In this document: positions 44,327 through 52,612 of the stretch, in pieces | How the letters are laid out: the number at the start of each line of letters is the position of its first letter | Position numbering within the stretch: the first letter of the stretch is position 1 | NCBI GenBank assembly: GCA_964389525.1 | Contig: CAYMEX010000005.1 | Location: 1 to 64,000 of the forward strand | Direction: 5' to 3' | Length of the DNA stretch: 64,000 nt | Source of the DNA: JAFLTL01 sp964389525 | GTDB lineage: Bacteria > Bacteroidota > Bacteroidia > Bacteroidales > Muribaculaceae | Made by a program: the position numbers and the translations under genes | The notes under the pieces: model-generated | The model's input: the letters and a program-made list of their open reading frames with translations, nothing else | What the model was told of the DNA's origin: nothing | Database searches by the model: none

Positions 44327-44927
44327 TCCCCGCAAGTCCCACATTCCCCCGCTTGTGTAGCATGTGTAACAAGGTGCCTTTCAGGCACGCTTTATCGGCG
44401 ATTTTTTAGAAGGTGTGTCAAAATAGGCTTTGGGCGTACTGTCGCACGCCCCTACGACGTTTTAGATTGATTGTACGTATGACAGACTGTTGATTTGTAG
44501 GGGCGTGCGACAGTACGCCTACCCCTTCCGTCGAAGACGGATGATAATGCAAAGCCCCACATCAAGCGCGACAAGCGCGATAGTGTGGGGTATGATCGTT
44601 TTTATAAAATGTGGCCTCGGAGAGGTCGTTTATCTGATATCTTCGACGCCAGACATCCAGGTCTGTCGATTTTTCCCCCACGCCTTCGGCATTTGCATAC
44701 ATGGTCTGATACCTGACGGCATTTTTAGTAAGCGGAATCGTATGACTACGGAATTTAAAATGCCTGAAAGGCATTTGAGAATATTAGCCGGGGGCACCGA
44801 CAGGTGCCTCCGGGATTTTTAACGATGCAGAAAAAGTGCCTGACAAGGCACCTTGTTACACTGTCCGAGGGTGGTACACCCCGGTCATCCAGCTATCGCT
44901 CCATTTTTTTTGAACAAATTTTTACTT
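44327..44927. repeat. Non-coding hairpin island C between sigma factor and fecR
   Basis: No gene is visible. The region contains an inverted end of a REP module (TGTAACAA 44365-44372 with GTGCCT-TTC-AGGCAC 44374-44388), TCCGTC-GAA-GACGGA (44527-44541), CCTC-GGA-GAGG (44615-44625), and a full REP module at 44759. The stretch 44527-44650 is a diverged copy of units in islands A and B; here the central GCGC-GCA-GCGC hairpin has a changed loop (GCGCGACAAGCGCG). Confidence 0.8.
44759..44860 (+). repeat. REP module 2 (three hairpins plus TTGTTACA)
   Basis: Hairpin 1 AATGCCT-GAA-AGGCATT (44759-44775), hairpin 2 CCGGGGGCACC-GACA-GGTGCCTCCGG (44788-44813), hairpin 3 GTGCCT-GACA-AGGCAC (44836-44851), end motif TTGTTACA (44853-44860). 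Same orientation as modules 1 and 3. Confidence 0.85.
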
Positions 44928-44964
44928 AAAAAAGAGTAGATATTTTTAAGAAACACGTCTTAAT
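44928..44964 (+). promoter_or_regulatory. Candidate ECF-sigma promoter before fecR
   Basis: AAAAAAG (44928-44934) and CGTCTTAAT (44956-44964) mirror the element at 43609-43647. Transcription would start within about 15 bases of the fecR ATG at 44984. Because it lies downstream of island C, it could keep fecR and susCD under sigma control in spite of the inserted repeats. Confidence 0.5.
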
Positions 44965-44983
44965 TGTTGTATATCGCAAAACA

Positions 44984-46075
44984 ATGGAAAAGCAGCAGAA
45001 AGATATAAACGATGTTGTGCGGCGTCTGGTCGATTACGTCAACTCAAATGAGGTGCACGTAGACCCCGACGACGTCATGCGCTCGTGGTTCGGTGTCTCG
45101 CGTTCTATGCGGGCCTACCGTCGTCGCCGCGTCTATCGTCGTATTACGCTGCTTCTAACGGCTTTGGCGGCCATGGTGGTTCTGTTTGTCGGCTTTAGAT
45201 TTCTCAAGCCGTCGGCCACAGACTCTGCCGTGTCGATAAAAGACTATGCGATGCAGACTTTGCCGTTGCATGAAAGCGACAACGACAATATCGTGCTTAT
45301 GATCTCCGACGACGAGCGCATCGATGTCGAGAAAGAGGAGGCCGAGATCATCTATACTGAAAAAGGCGATCTTACGGTCAACTCCGACACCGTGGCGACA
45401 AAGACAAAAAGTGTCGGCGCGGACGCCGCCCCGGTCTACAGCCAGCTCATAGTGCCTAAAGGGCGTCGCTCGCAACTGTTGCTGTCCGACGGCACGCGCG
45501 TGTGGGTCAATTCTGGCACACGTGTGGTCTACCCGCAGGAGTTCGGCGTCAGCAGGCGCGAGGTCATAGTCGAGGGTGAGGCCTATCTCGAGGTAGCCCG
45601 CGACGCGGCGCGCCCGTTCACTGTCATTACGCGCGACTTCAATGTCTGTGTCACCGGCACCGCGTTCAATGTCTCGGCTTATCCGACAGAGCCGCAGGCT
45701 TCTGTTGTACTTGTGGGTGGTCTGGTGAGTGTCGGAAACGGCAGGGGAGAGGATGTGGCGCTTGCTCCCGGCCAGTGCCTGGAAGTCGATAGTGCGGGGG
45801 TGTTTGGCACGCCGGTCGACGTGGATGTCGCGCCATACGTCAGCTGGATTCACAACATGTTCATATACAACAACGAGCCGCTCACCGAAGTCTTTAAGAA
45901 GCTGGAACTTTACTATGGTCGCACCATTGTTGTAGGCTCTGGTGTGGCTGAGATGAGGGTTTCCGGCAAACTTGACCTTAAAAAGAGTCTCGACGAAGTG
46001 ATTTCCGTTATCGCCTACTCCGCACCGATTGTGTGTGAGGAGAAGGATAACTGCCTGTATATCGGTATCGAGTAA
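44984..46075 (+). CDS. FecR-type anti-sigma factor (with DUF4974)
   Basis: A 363-residue single-pass inner-membrane regulator. Residues 1-50 are the cytoplasmic sigma-binding part; one transmembrane helix is at about 54-73 (RITLLLTALAAMVVLFVGF); the periplasmic FecR domain spans about 150-245 (VPKGRRSQLLLSDGTRVWVN, FGVSRREVIVEGEAYLEVA, VCVTGTAFNVSAYP), and a C-terminal DUF4974 domain (GKLDLKKSLDEVISVIAYSA) receives the signal from the STN domain of the SusC partner. It lies 182 bases before susC. Confidence 0.93.
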   Translation: MEKQQKDINDVVRRLVDYVNSNEVHVDPDDVMRSWFGVSRSMRAYRRRRVYRRITLLLTALAAMVVLFVGFRFLKPSATDSAVSIKDYAMQTLPLHESDNDNIVLMISDDERIDVEKEEAEIIYTEKGDLTVNSDTVATKTKSVGADAAPVYSQLIVPKGRRSQLLLSDGTRVWVNSGTRVVYPQEFGVSRREVIVEGEAYLEVARDAARPFTVITRDFNVCVTGTAFNVSAYPTEPQASVVLVGGLVSVGNGRGEDVALAPGQCLEVDSAGVFGTPVDVDVAPYVSWIHNMFIYNNEPLTEVFKKLELYYGRTIVVGSGVAEMRVSGKLDLKKSLDEVISVIAYSAPIVCEEKDNCLYIGIE

Positions 46076-46180
46076 TTCCAGTTTCGGGGAATTATCGGAG
46101 GCTGTGTAGAAATAAACCAACCACAATAAACCAACCATTAAAATCAATTGCCAATGAAGTAGATAGCCATGAAAAAACAA

Positions 46181-46213
46181 ACGACCGGACATATTGACGG
46201 TATATCCGGTCGT
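46181..46213 (+). other. Hairpin in the fecR-susC leader
   Basis: ACGACCGGA (46181-46189) pairs with TCCGGTCGT (46205-46213); after one mismatch ATA and TAT extend the stem. There is no T-run after it, so it is more likely an RNA-processing, stability or operator element in the 182-base leader than a terminator. Confidence 0.55.
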
Positions 46214-46257
46214 CGGGAGAGAGAGAAACCTTAAAATGTAAAGTTAATGCGAAAATA

Positions 46258-49200
46258 ATGACTAATAACAACACAAGCAATTCATGTCTGTGGAGTGCCA
46301 TGCGTGCCATGCTGATTCTCTGCATCTGTCTTGTTTCTTTTGGCGCCGGTGCATCCGGCCCTGCCGATACCAGCGATAAACTTATCACAATTGAAGTCAA
46401 GGACAAGACTGTCAAAGATGTGCTTTCTAAAATCGAGAAGGAGAGCGGTTATATATTTTTCTACTACAACAACAAGGGCATCGACATGCGCCGCCGCGTG
46501 AGTCTCTCGGCAAAAAACAAGCCTGTGACCGCGATCCTCGATGAGATTTTCAAGAACACAGGAGTCACTTATGAGATCAAGGGGCGTCAGATCTCGCTTA
46601 AGAGCAATGCTCCCGTGCAGAACAAGGATACCAGGAGCACGCCAAAACGCAAAGTGACAGGCGTTGTGACCGACGCCGACAGCGGCGACCCGCTGATCGG
46701 AGTCACCGTTATGGCGGATAATGCATCTGGTGTCGGCACCTCGACCAATATCGACGGTGAATTCTCGATTGAGATTCCCGAAAACGTGTCGCTCCGATTC
46801 TCAAGCATAGGATATCTGCCGCAGGTCGTGTCGGCGCAGGGCAAGGATGAGCTTGCCGTGAAACTCGCTCCCGACCAGAAGGTGCTCGACGACGTTGTGG
46901 TTGTCGGCTATGGCACGATGCAGAAGAAGCAGGTGACGTCGTCGATCACTTCGATCAAAGGCGACGATCTGTTTGTGGGTGTCGGCGGTTCTGACATCGG
47001 TACTGCGCTTCAGGGCAAGGTGTCGGGTCTGACAATTGACGGAGCCAACAGTTCGCCTAACGCCGCATCGACATATCAGTTGCGCGGCGCTGCTTCGATC
47101 AGTGCGGGCAAGTCGCCGCTTGTGGTTATCGACGGTATTCCGGGCGGCGATATCCGTGCCATCAATCAGGAAGATATAGAGAGTATCGACGTGCTCAAGG
47201 ATGCTTCGGCTGGTGCTATCTACGGAACGAAAGCTGCTGCAGGTGTGATTCTGATCACAACGAAAAAGGCCAAGGAGGGCACGATGCGTCTGACATACAC
47301 AGGTGAGTTCACGACCGAGTTTCTGCGTAAGAAACCCGAGCTGATGAATGCCAAAGAGTATGTGGAAAACGGTGTAGGTTCGGATTTCGGCTATGAGACC
47401 GACTGGTATGACGCGGTAACGGTGGACCATCCTTTCTCGCAGAAGCATGCGGTGACGATGCAGGAGGCAAGCAAGACTCACGACATCTATGCCTCGCTGA
47501 TCTACAGTAACGCCGAAGGAGCTGTAATCGGCGACAAGCGTCGTGACTTGTCGGGGCGCATGAATGCCAATTTCAAATTTTTTGACGGTATCCTCGAGGT
47601 GGGGATGCGTCTGCAGGCGCGTGAGGCCAAACGCGACACGCGCGGTACCGAGACTACTGTGAAATCAGCCATTGTACAGAATCCGACGGTGCCGCTGATG
47701 GATCCGGATGATCCGTCTAAGTATAATACCACCCTTGAGTTCAGCAAAAACAGCCGCAATCCGGTTTCTGACGTTAATGAGAGCATATCTGACATCAAAG
47801 ACCAGTGGCTGCTCGGTACTGTGACTATGAAAATGAAAATATGGGACGGGCTGACGCTTCACGGATCGGCCAATGTGAACCGTTATCAGCAGAATTTCCA
47901 GCGCATGGAAACTCCCGATCACGGAGCCTCATACTGGAATAAGGTGCAGGGTTATGCAAAACATGAGTTTTCACTCTCCAACAAGACGTCGTATGACGCT
48001 TATTTCAACTATCTGAAGGAGTTTGGCGCCAATCGTGAGCACCGTGTCGACGCCACTCTCGGCTGGACATACTGGGAAGACGAGGGTAAAGAGACCTTCA
48101 ATGCAGAGAATACAGATTTCGCGGCAATAGATGCTGTAGGAATATGGGATCTCGGCAGTGGCTCTTATCTGAAAAAAGGCAAGGCGAAGATGAAGTCAAG
48201 CAAGAGTGTGCGCGAGCGCTCGCTGTCGTTCTTCGGCCGTGCAAGCTACAGCTACAACGACACCTACATGGCAACGGCATCTGTACGCCGCGAGTCTTCG
48301 TCGAAATTCGGATCGTATAACGGATGGGGCACTTTCTGGTCGACGAGTTTTGGCTGGCGCATCAGCAAGGAGGAGTTCATGGAGAGTACCCGTGACTGGC
48401 TGAACGACTTGAAAATACGTGTGGCTTACGGTGTGACAGGCAACAATGGATTCTCGTCGGGCAACACGGTCACGCGACTGAAGCAGAAGGACTACTGGAT
48501 CATGTATGACACGCAGACATGGATCAATGCCTATGGTCCAAAGAACAATGGCAATCCTAATCTGAAATGGGAGGAGAATCACGAGCTTAACTTAGGTCTC
48601 GACTACTCTCTGTTCAACAACCGCCTGTGGGGAAAATTCGATTACTTCAGCCGCAACATCGAGGATATGATCTTCCTCGTGAAAGCTCCTCAGCCGCCTT
48701 ATGTCGACGGCAATATCTATCGCAATATCGGCACGATGAGCAACAAAGGCTGGGAACTTGAAATTGCAGGTACCCCCGTGCAGACCAGGGATTTCGAGTG
48801 GACGACCTCAATGAATCTCTCGCACAACAGCAGCAAAATCACCAAAATCAATGTCGAGAGTGCCCGCTGGGAGGCATATCAGTTCCCTGGTCCTGGCTCT
48901 CCCGGTATCGGCATCCAGTATGTCGAAGGCTCAAAGGTGGGACAATGGTATGGTTACAAGGCTGTAGGTGTCGACGAGAACGGCCAGCTTCTGATTGACT
49001 GCGGCAAGGACGGCATCCTGCCTCAGACTCAGGTCACGGCAGACCATAAGGTTTATTTTGGCGATGCCATGCCTAAGGTTGTCATCAGCTGGAACAACTC
49101 TCTGCGTTACCGTAACTTCGACTTTGCAATGCAGATGCGTTCATGGATCGGCCACGACGTCTACAACCAGTTCAGCATGTATAACGGTATAATCAACAGC

Positions 49201-49533
49201 GGCAACCAGAATCTTATCAAGCCTCTCTATGAGATGCACAAGGATTTCAAAGGTAACAAGCTGATTACCGACTACTTCATCGAGAACGGTACGTTTGTGA
49301 AAATCGACGCCATCACGCTGGGTTATACTCTCAACACAGGCCAATGGAACAGGTTTTTGAGCAAGGCACGCATCTATCTGACGCTTCGCGATGTGGCAAC
49401 GTTCACGGGCTACAAGGGCATGAATCCTGAGGTGCAGATCAACGGCCTGACACCGGGCATGGACCTGCAGAGCGGAGCGAGCATGTACCCGCAGACGATA
49501 CGCTGCACGGCCGGTGTGCAGCTGACATTCTAA
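46258..49533 (+). CDS. SusC/RagA TonB-linked outer-membrane transporter with STN domain
   Basis: A 1091-residue TonB-dependent outer-membrane importer for glycans or peptides. After a signal region (1-34) comes an STN signalling domain (about 42-112, TIEVKDKTVKDVLSKIEKES), a carboxypeptidase-regulatory-like domain (about 133-205, GVVTDADSGDPLIGVTV), the TonB-box/plug region (VVVVGYGTMQKKQVTSSI; SIDVLKDASAGAIYGTKAAA), and a 22-strand barrel ending in the aromatic CTAGVQLTF. The STN domain fits with the FecR/ECF regulators upstream. It is 33 bases before susD. The ligand is not readable from the sequence. Confidence 0.95.
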   Translation: MTNNNTSNSCLWSAMRAMLILCICLVSFGAGASGPADTSDKLITIEVKDKTVKDVLSKIEKESGYIFFYYNNKGIDMRRRVSLSAKNKPVTAILDEIFKNTGVTYEIKGRQISLKSNAPVQNKDTRSTPKRKVTGVVTDADSGDPLIGVTVMADNASGVGTSTNIDGEFSIEIPENVSLRFSSIGYLPQVVSAQGKDELAVKLAPDQKVLDDVVVVGYGTMQKKQVTSSITSIKGDDLFVGVGGSDIGTALQGKVSGLTIDGANSSPNAASTYQLRGAASISAGKSPLVVIDGIPGGDIRAINQEDIESIDVLKDASAGAIYGTKAAAGVILITTKKAKEGTMRLTYTGEFTTEFLRKKPELMNAKEYVENGVGSDFGYETDWYDAVTVDHPFSQKHAVTMQEASKTHDIYASLIYSNAEGAVIGDKRRDLSGRMNANFKFFDGILEVGMRLQAREAKRDTRGTETTVKSAIVQNPTVPLMDPDDPSKYNTTLEFSKNSRNPVSDVNESISDIKDQWLLGTVTMKMKIWDGLTLHGSANVNRYQQNFQRMETPDHGASYWNKVQGYAKHEFSLSNKTSYDAYFNYLKEFGANREHRVDATLGWTYWEDEGKETFNAENTDFAAIDAVGIWDLGSGSYLKKGKAKMKSSKSVRERSLSFFGRASYSYNDTYMATASVRRESSSKFGSYNGWGTFWSTSFGWRISKEEFMESTRDWLNDLKIRVAYGVTGNNGFSSGNTVTRLKQKDYWIMYDTQTWINAYGPKNNGNPNLKWEENHELNLGLDYSLFNNRLWGKFDYFSRNIEDMIFLVKAPQPPYVDGNIYRNIGTMSNKGWELEIAGTPVQTRDFEWTTSMNLSHNSSKITKINVESARWEAYQFPGPGSPGIGIQYVEGSKVGQWYGYKAVGVDENGQLLIDCGKDGILPQTQVTADHKVYFGDAMPKVVISWNNSLRYRNFDFAMQMRSWIGHDVYNQFSMYNGIINSGNQNLIKPLYEMHKDFKGNKLITDYFIENGTFVKIDAITLGYTLNTGQWNRFLSKARIYLTLRDVATFTGYKGMNPEVQINGLTPGMDLQSGASMYPQTIRCTAGVQLTF

Positions 49534-49566
49534 ACAGAGACCGAAATCCCTAAAACAACGAAAGAT

Positions 49567-51318
49567 ATGAAAATCAAAAATATAATCATGTCGGCGGCGC
49601 TGCTCGGGCTTGGCTCACTCACATCGTGCGACATGAACGAGGTTTATTACTCGGATGTTCTTCCCGACAATCTGGTGCATAACGAGGAGGGTGTTTTCAT
49701 GCTGCTCGGACGAGCCTTCAACTATATGGAGCCTCTCCGCGCCGGCTATATCTATGAGGTGAACGAGCAGATGGCAGATGTGTTTATCTGTCCGACGCGT
49801 GTGACCGGTGCGTGGTTTGAGGGCGGCATACACTATAACGCCCATTACCACACGGTTACGCCCGATCATCAGTACTCTCAGACCTGGTGGGACAATGTGA
49901 CGACAGGCATTGCCAACTGTGTCGACTGCATCGACAAGATCAAGGCTCTCGATTACAAGAGTCTGGGTATTCCGGAAGAGCGTAGGGCTCTGCACATCGC
50001 GCAGGCCGAGGCGCTGATGGCCTACTTCTATCTCAGAGGCATGGATTGGTTTGGCGGCCTTCCCATCTATGAGTCGCAGAATGATCCGTTGCAGCCTCGC
50101 GCTACCATGAAGGCGACGTTTGAGAAGACAGAGTCGCTGATTAAGAGCGCGATCGCCAATCTCGAGACCCGCAAGTCGGTTGATCAGTTTATGGACGGAT
50201 ACTTCCGCAAGGGAGCTGCCGCCATGCTTCTGGCTGAGCTTTACTTAAACGCCGAGGCCTATATCGGTGTGCCGATGTACAGCGAGGCGGCCAAAGTGTG
50301 TGAGGATGTGATCAATGGTGTGTACGGCCCTTATGAGCTTGACGAGGAGTGGCAGACCCCCTTCGGATTTGACAACCATTTATCCAAGGAGAATATGTGG
50401 TCGGTTGTGCTTGACGGCATCCATCTTCTCAACAACCGCTACACCAACTTCTTCCCGAGCAAGATCGGCGATTATTTCGGTATCAAGACCGGCTACGGAG
50501 GCGGCGCAAACCAGTGGTGTCTGGCACCGTCGCGCAACCCCGAGGGCAAACTCTACAAAGAGGTGAATCCGGAAATCAGACTCGGCTCACCCTATGAGAA
50601 ATTTGACGACGGCGACCTGCGCAAACAGCTGTATCACTACAATGGCAATAAACAGTATGAGGGCATGTTTCTTGTGGGCGAGCTGAGGGATGAGCGCTAT
50701 CCCGACCGTGTGTGCTTAGGGCGATTCCCTTTGACAAAGGATAAGGTTCTCGTGATCAACGACTGGATTGCTCCTTTCTCCAAGCTGGTGGAGAATGGCG
50801 GCACGATCGCCACTAAGGCAGAGCTTCCGTCGACGATGGATAACTGTGCGGAAGAAGGTGACGGTGTGCGCATAATCAAATATGCCGTACCCGATGAGGC
50901 CGACAATGCTCTTTATATGACTCAGGATCACCCTGTGATTCGTCTTGCGGAGGCTTACTACACCCTTGCCGAGTGCAAGATGCGCCTCGGTGACAAGAAA
51001 GGGGCAGCCGAGCTGATAAACACGGTGAGAAAGCGTAATTTTGAGAATGGCAATGATCCGAATCCTGTGACAGAGGCCAATCTTGACAAATGGCGTATGC
51101 TTGACGAGTGGCTTATCGAGTTTCTCGGCGAGGGACGCCGCCGCATCGATCTGGTGCGCTGGGGTGTCTATCACACCGAGAAGTGGTGGGATCATGAGCC
51201 GACCAATGATGCAAACACCATACGTTTGCCAATACCGACATCGGCTTTTGGTGCAAACTCGCTCTTGAAGCAGAATCCCGGTTATGGTGGTAACGAACTC
51301 ACACCGGAGGAAATGTAA
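49567..51318 (+). CDS. SusD/RagB nutrient-binding lipoprotein
   Basis: A 583-residue surface lipoprotein that caps the SusC transporter and binds the nutrient. The signal MKIKNIIMSAALLGLGSLTS is followed by Cys21. TPR-like helices fill the middle (ALMAYFYLRGMDWFGGLPIYE, AAAMLLAELYLNAEAYIG), and the C-terminus has the family hallmark (IRLAEAYYTLAECKMRLGD, LIEFLGEGRRRIDLVRWG, IRLPIPTSAFGANS). No glycosidase genes follow, so this is a minimal SusCD unit with its own sigma/anti-sigma pair. Confidence 0.95.
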   Translation: MKIKNIIMSAALLGLGSLTSCDMNEVYYSDVLPDNLVHNEEGVFMLLGRAFNYMEPLRAGYIYEVNEQMADVFICPTRVTGAWFEGGIHYNAHYHTVTPDHQYSQTWWDNVTTGIANCVDCIDKIKALDYKSLGIPEERRALHIAQAEALMAYFYLRGMDWFGGLPIYESQNDPLQPRATMKATFEKTESLIKSAIANLETRKSVDQFMDGYFRKGAAAMLLAELYLNAEAYIGVPMYSEAAKVCEDVINGVYGPYELDEEWQTPFGFDNHLSKENMWSVVLDGIHLLNNRYTNFFPSKIGDYFGIKTGYGGGANQWCLAPSRNPEGKLYKEVNPEIRLGSPYEKFDDGDLRKQLYHYNGNKQYEGMFLVGELRDERYPDRVCLGRFPLTKDKVLVINDWIAPFSKLVENGGTIATKAELPSTMDNCAEEGDGVRIIKYAVPDEADNALYMTQDHPVIRLAEAYYTLAECKMRLGDKKGAAELINTVRKRNFENGNDPNPVTEANLDKWRMLDEWLIEFLGEGRRRIDLVRWGVYHTEKWWDHEPTNDANTIRLPIPTSAFGANSLLKQNPGYGGNELTPEEM

Positions 51319-51350
51319 TTGATTGGTATATAAATATGTGTTAGATTTTG

Positions 51351-51378
51351 AAAGCGCGGCCTTCGTGGTCGCGCTTTT
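51351..51378 (+). terminator. Terminator after susD
   Basis: AAAGCGCGGCC (51351-51361) pairs with GGTCGCGCTTT (51367-51377), one G-T pair, loop TTCGT, then T residues. Confidence 0.75.
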
Positions 51379-51390
51379 GTTGTCGTACCC

Positions 51391-51627
51391 ATGTGTTTAA
51401 CGGAAGATCGAAACAACAGAGGGAATTTAATGGTGTTGCAGAACTACCGTTACTAACGCTTTGTGAAATTCAATATTTCAATGCCTGAAAGGCATTTGAG
51501 GGACAAGCATAAGCGCAAGGTGTTTAACGGAGGATCGGAGCAACTGAGGGAATTTAAGAGGGTGTTGCAGAAAACTACCGTTACTAACGCTTTGTGGAAT
51601 TAAATATTTTAATGCCTGAAAGGCATT
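51391..51627 (+). repeat. Tandem direct repeat downstream of susD, each unit ending in a REP hairpin
   Basis: Two similar units, 51391-51496 and 51518-51627, share GTGTTTAACGGA, GAGGGAATTTAA, ACCGTTACTAACGCTTTGTG and end with AATGCCT-GAA-AGGCATT. A truncated third start is found at 52313-52336 on the other side of the transposase gene. The 51319-51706 gap holds no gene. Confidence 0.8.
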
Positions 51628-51711
51628 AAAAGTTAGTAGCTGGGTGCACTGCAAGTGCGCCCGGACAATATGCGCCTCCTCCCAATAGTGCCTGAAAGGC
51701 ACCTCGTTACA
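51611..51711 (+). repeat. REP module 3, overlapping the end of the RAYT gene
   Basis: Hairpin 1 AATGCCT-GAA-AGGCATT (51611-51627), hairpin 2 around GCACT-GCA-AGTGC inside GGGTGCACT and AGTGCGCCC (51642-51662), hairpin 3 GTGCCT-GAA-AGGCAC (51688-51702), end motif TCGTTACA (51704-51711). The stop codon of the transposase (51707-51709, minus strand) lies within this end motif. Confidence 0.85.
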
Positions 51712-52156
51712 CCTTTGGGAAATACGGGTCATCGGGAGATATCCCGTTTTCTACAAGCCATGCTCTGTATTCATCAATAAAAGACCTATGGCGGTGGTGT
51801 TCTTTCTGACTTTCAATATATTTCCTCACAGAGTTCAGCTCTCTGAATCCACATGTAAAACTCGCATATCCTTCCTGCCAGCCTTCCCAAAAAGGAATGA
51901 TGCGCCTGTCTCTGATATATTTTGATGATTCCTGTTTGACAACCCTTATAATCTCAGAATGCGCCACAGTAGTTGGTAGGCTAACCAGCAGATGGATATG
52001 ATCAGCCATACCGTTTATAGCGTAGACATATCCCTTGTATTTCATTATAAGAGAAGTGATCATGCTATAAATTTCAGCTTCGGCATTTAGCTGAATTACA
52101 GATTTTCTCCCTTTTGGAGAGAAAACGATATGGAAATAATGACGGATGTAGCTCAT
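51707..52156 (-). CDS. REP-associated tyrosine transposase (RAYT, IS200/Y1-like)
   Basis: A 149-residue HUH single-strand nuclease of the Y1 transposase (TnpA-REP) type, which nicks and joins single-stranded DNA next to hairpins. The metal-binding HUH motif is His53-Ile-His55 (MADHIHLLVSL), and the nucleophile is Tyr113 in VRKYIESQKEHH. The family pattern WQEGYASFTCG is present. No ORFB/TnpB partner and no IS200 ends are seen; instead inverted REP modules (51611-51711 and 52193-52294) bracket the gene. Its own -7 box, TATCTTTG, is at 52176-52183. It seems intact. Confidence 0.92.
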   Translation of the reverse strand: MSYIRHYFHIVFSPKGRKSVIQLNAEAEIYSMITSLIMKYKGYVYAINGMADHIHLLVSLPTTVAHSEIIRVVKQESSKYIRDRRIIPFWEGWQEGYASFTCGFRELNSVRKYIESQKEHHRHRSFIDEYRAWLVENGISPDDPYFPKV

Positions 52157-52175
52157 GGTATCTTTTTTTGTTTCG

Positions 52176-52183
52176 CAAAGATA
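52176..52183 (-). promoter_or_regulatory. -7 box of the RAYT gene
   Basis: TATCTTTG on the minus strand, 20 bases before the RAYT start codon, between the gene and REP module 4. No matching -33 is clear. Confidence 0.45.
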
Positions 52184-52192
52184 AGAAAAGCA

Positions 52193-52294
52193 TGTAACAA
52201 GGTGCCTTTACAGGCACTTTTCAGGCAACATCAAAAATCCCGGAGGCACCTGTCGGTGCCCCCGGCTAATATCCCAAAATGCCTTTCAGGCATT
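52193..52294 (-). repeat. REP module 4 (inverted relative to modules 1-3)
   Basis: Read on the minus strand: AATGCCT-GAA-AGGCATT (52278-52294), CCGGGGGCACC-GACA-GGTGCCTCCGG (52240-52265), then GTGCCT-GTAA-AGGCAC (52202-52217) and TTGTTACA (52193-52200). Hairpin 2 is the same sequence as in module 2. It forms an inverted-repeat pair with module 3 around the RAYT gene. Confidence 0.85.
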
Positions 52295-52583
52295 TGAGGG
52301 ACAAGCAGAAGCGCAAGGTGTTTAAAGGAGGATCGGAAATGCACTGCGGGATGTCGGCGGATGGGCGGTCGGTTATCGCGATTTCGATATACGGGCCTAC
52401 TGACATCACATCGCTATCGCGATAACTTGCCGATGGCATAGCGGTTACGTGGACAGTACGCCCACAAATCGGAAATAGTATTCCACTTGTCAGAAACCAT
52501 TTTGACACGCCCCTTTGTTTTGTGGTGCTCTCGCGTTAGCAGACAATAACACTGCCGTGCACTGAAGTGTCGGCGGTTTTTAG
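52295..52583. repeat. Remnant repeat sequence upstream of the lipoprotein operon
   Basis: 52293-52336 is a near copy of 51494-51537 in the same orientation; 52371-52431 is an inverted, shortened copy of the unit at 10414-10526 and 17515-17628 (TATCGCGAT and ACGGGCCTACTGACAT are recognisable). No gene is seen. Confidence 0.65.
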
Positions 52584-52591
52584 TATGTTTG
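52584..52591 (+). promoter_or_regulatory. -7 box of the lipoprotein/ABC operon
   Basis: TATGTTTG fits TAnnTTTG, 21 bases before the ATG at 52613. There is no clear TTG at -33. Confidence 0.45.
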
Positions 52592-52612
52592 CAATAAGAA
52601 GTGAATAAAGTT

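Noticed and set aside
51707..52156. Complete IS200/IS605 element
   Set aside because: No TnpB gene and no typical IS ends; the flanks are REP modules, so RAYT fits better.
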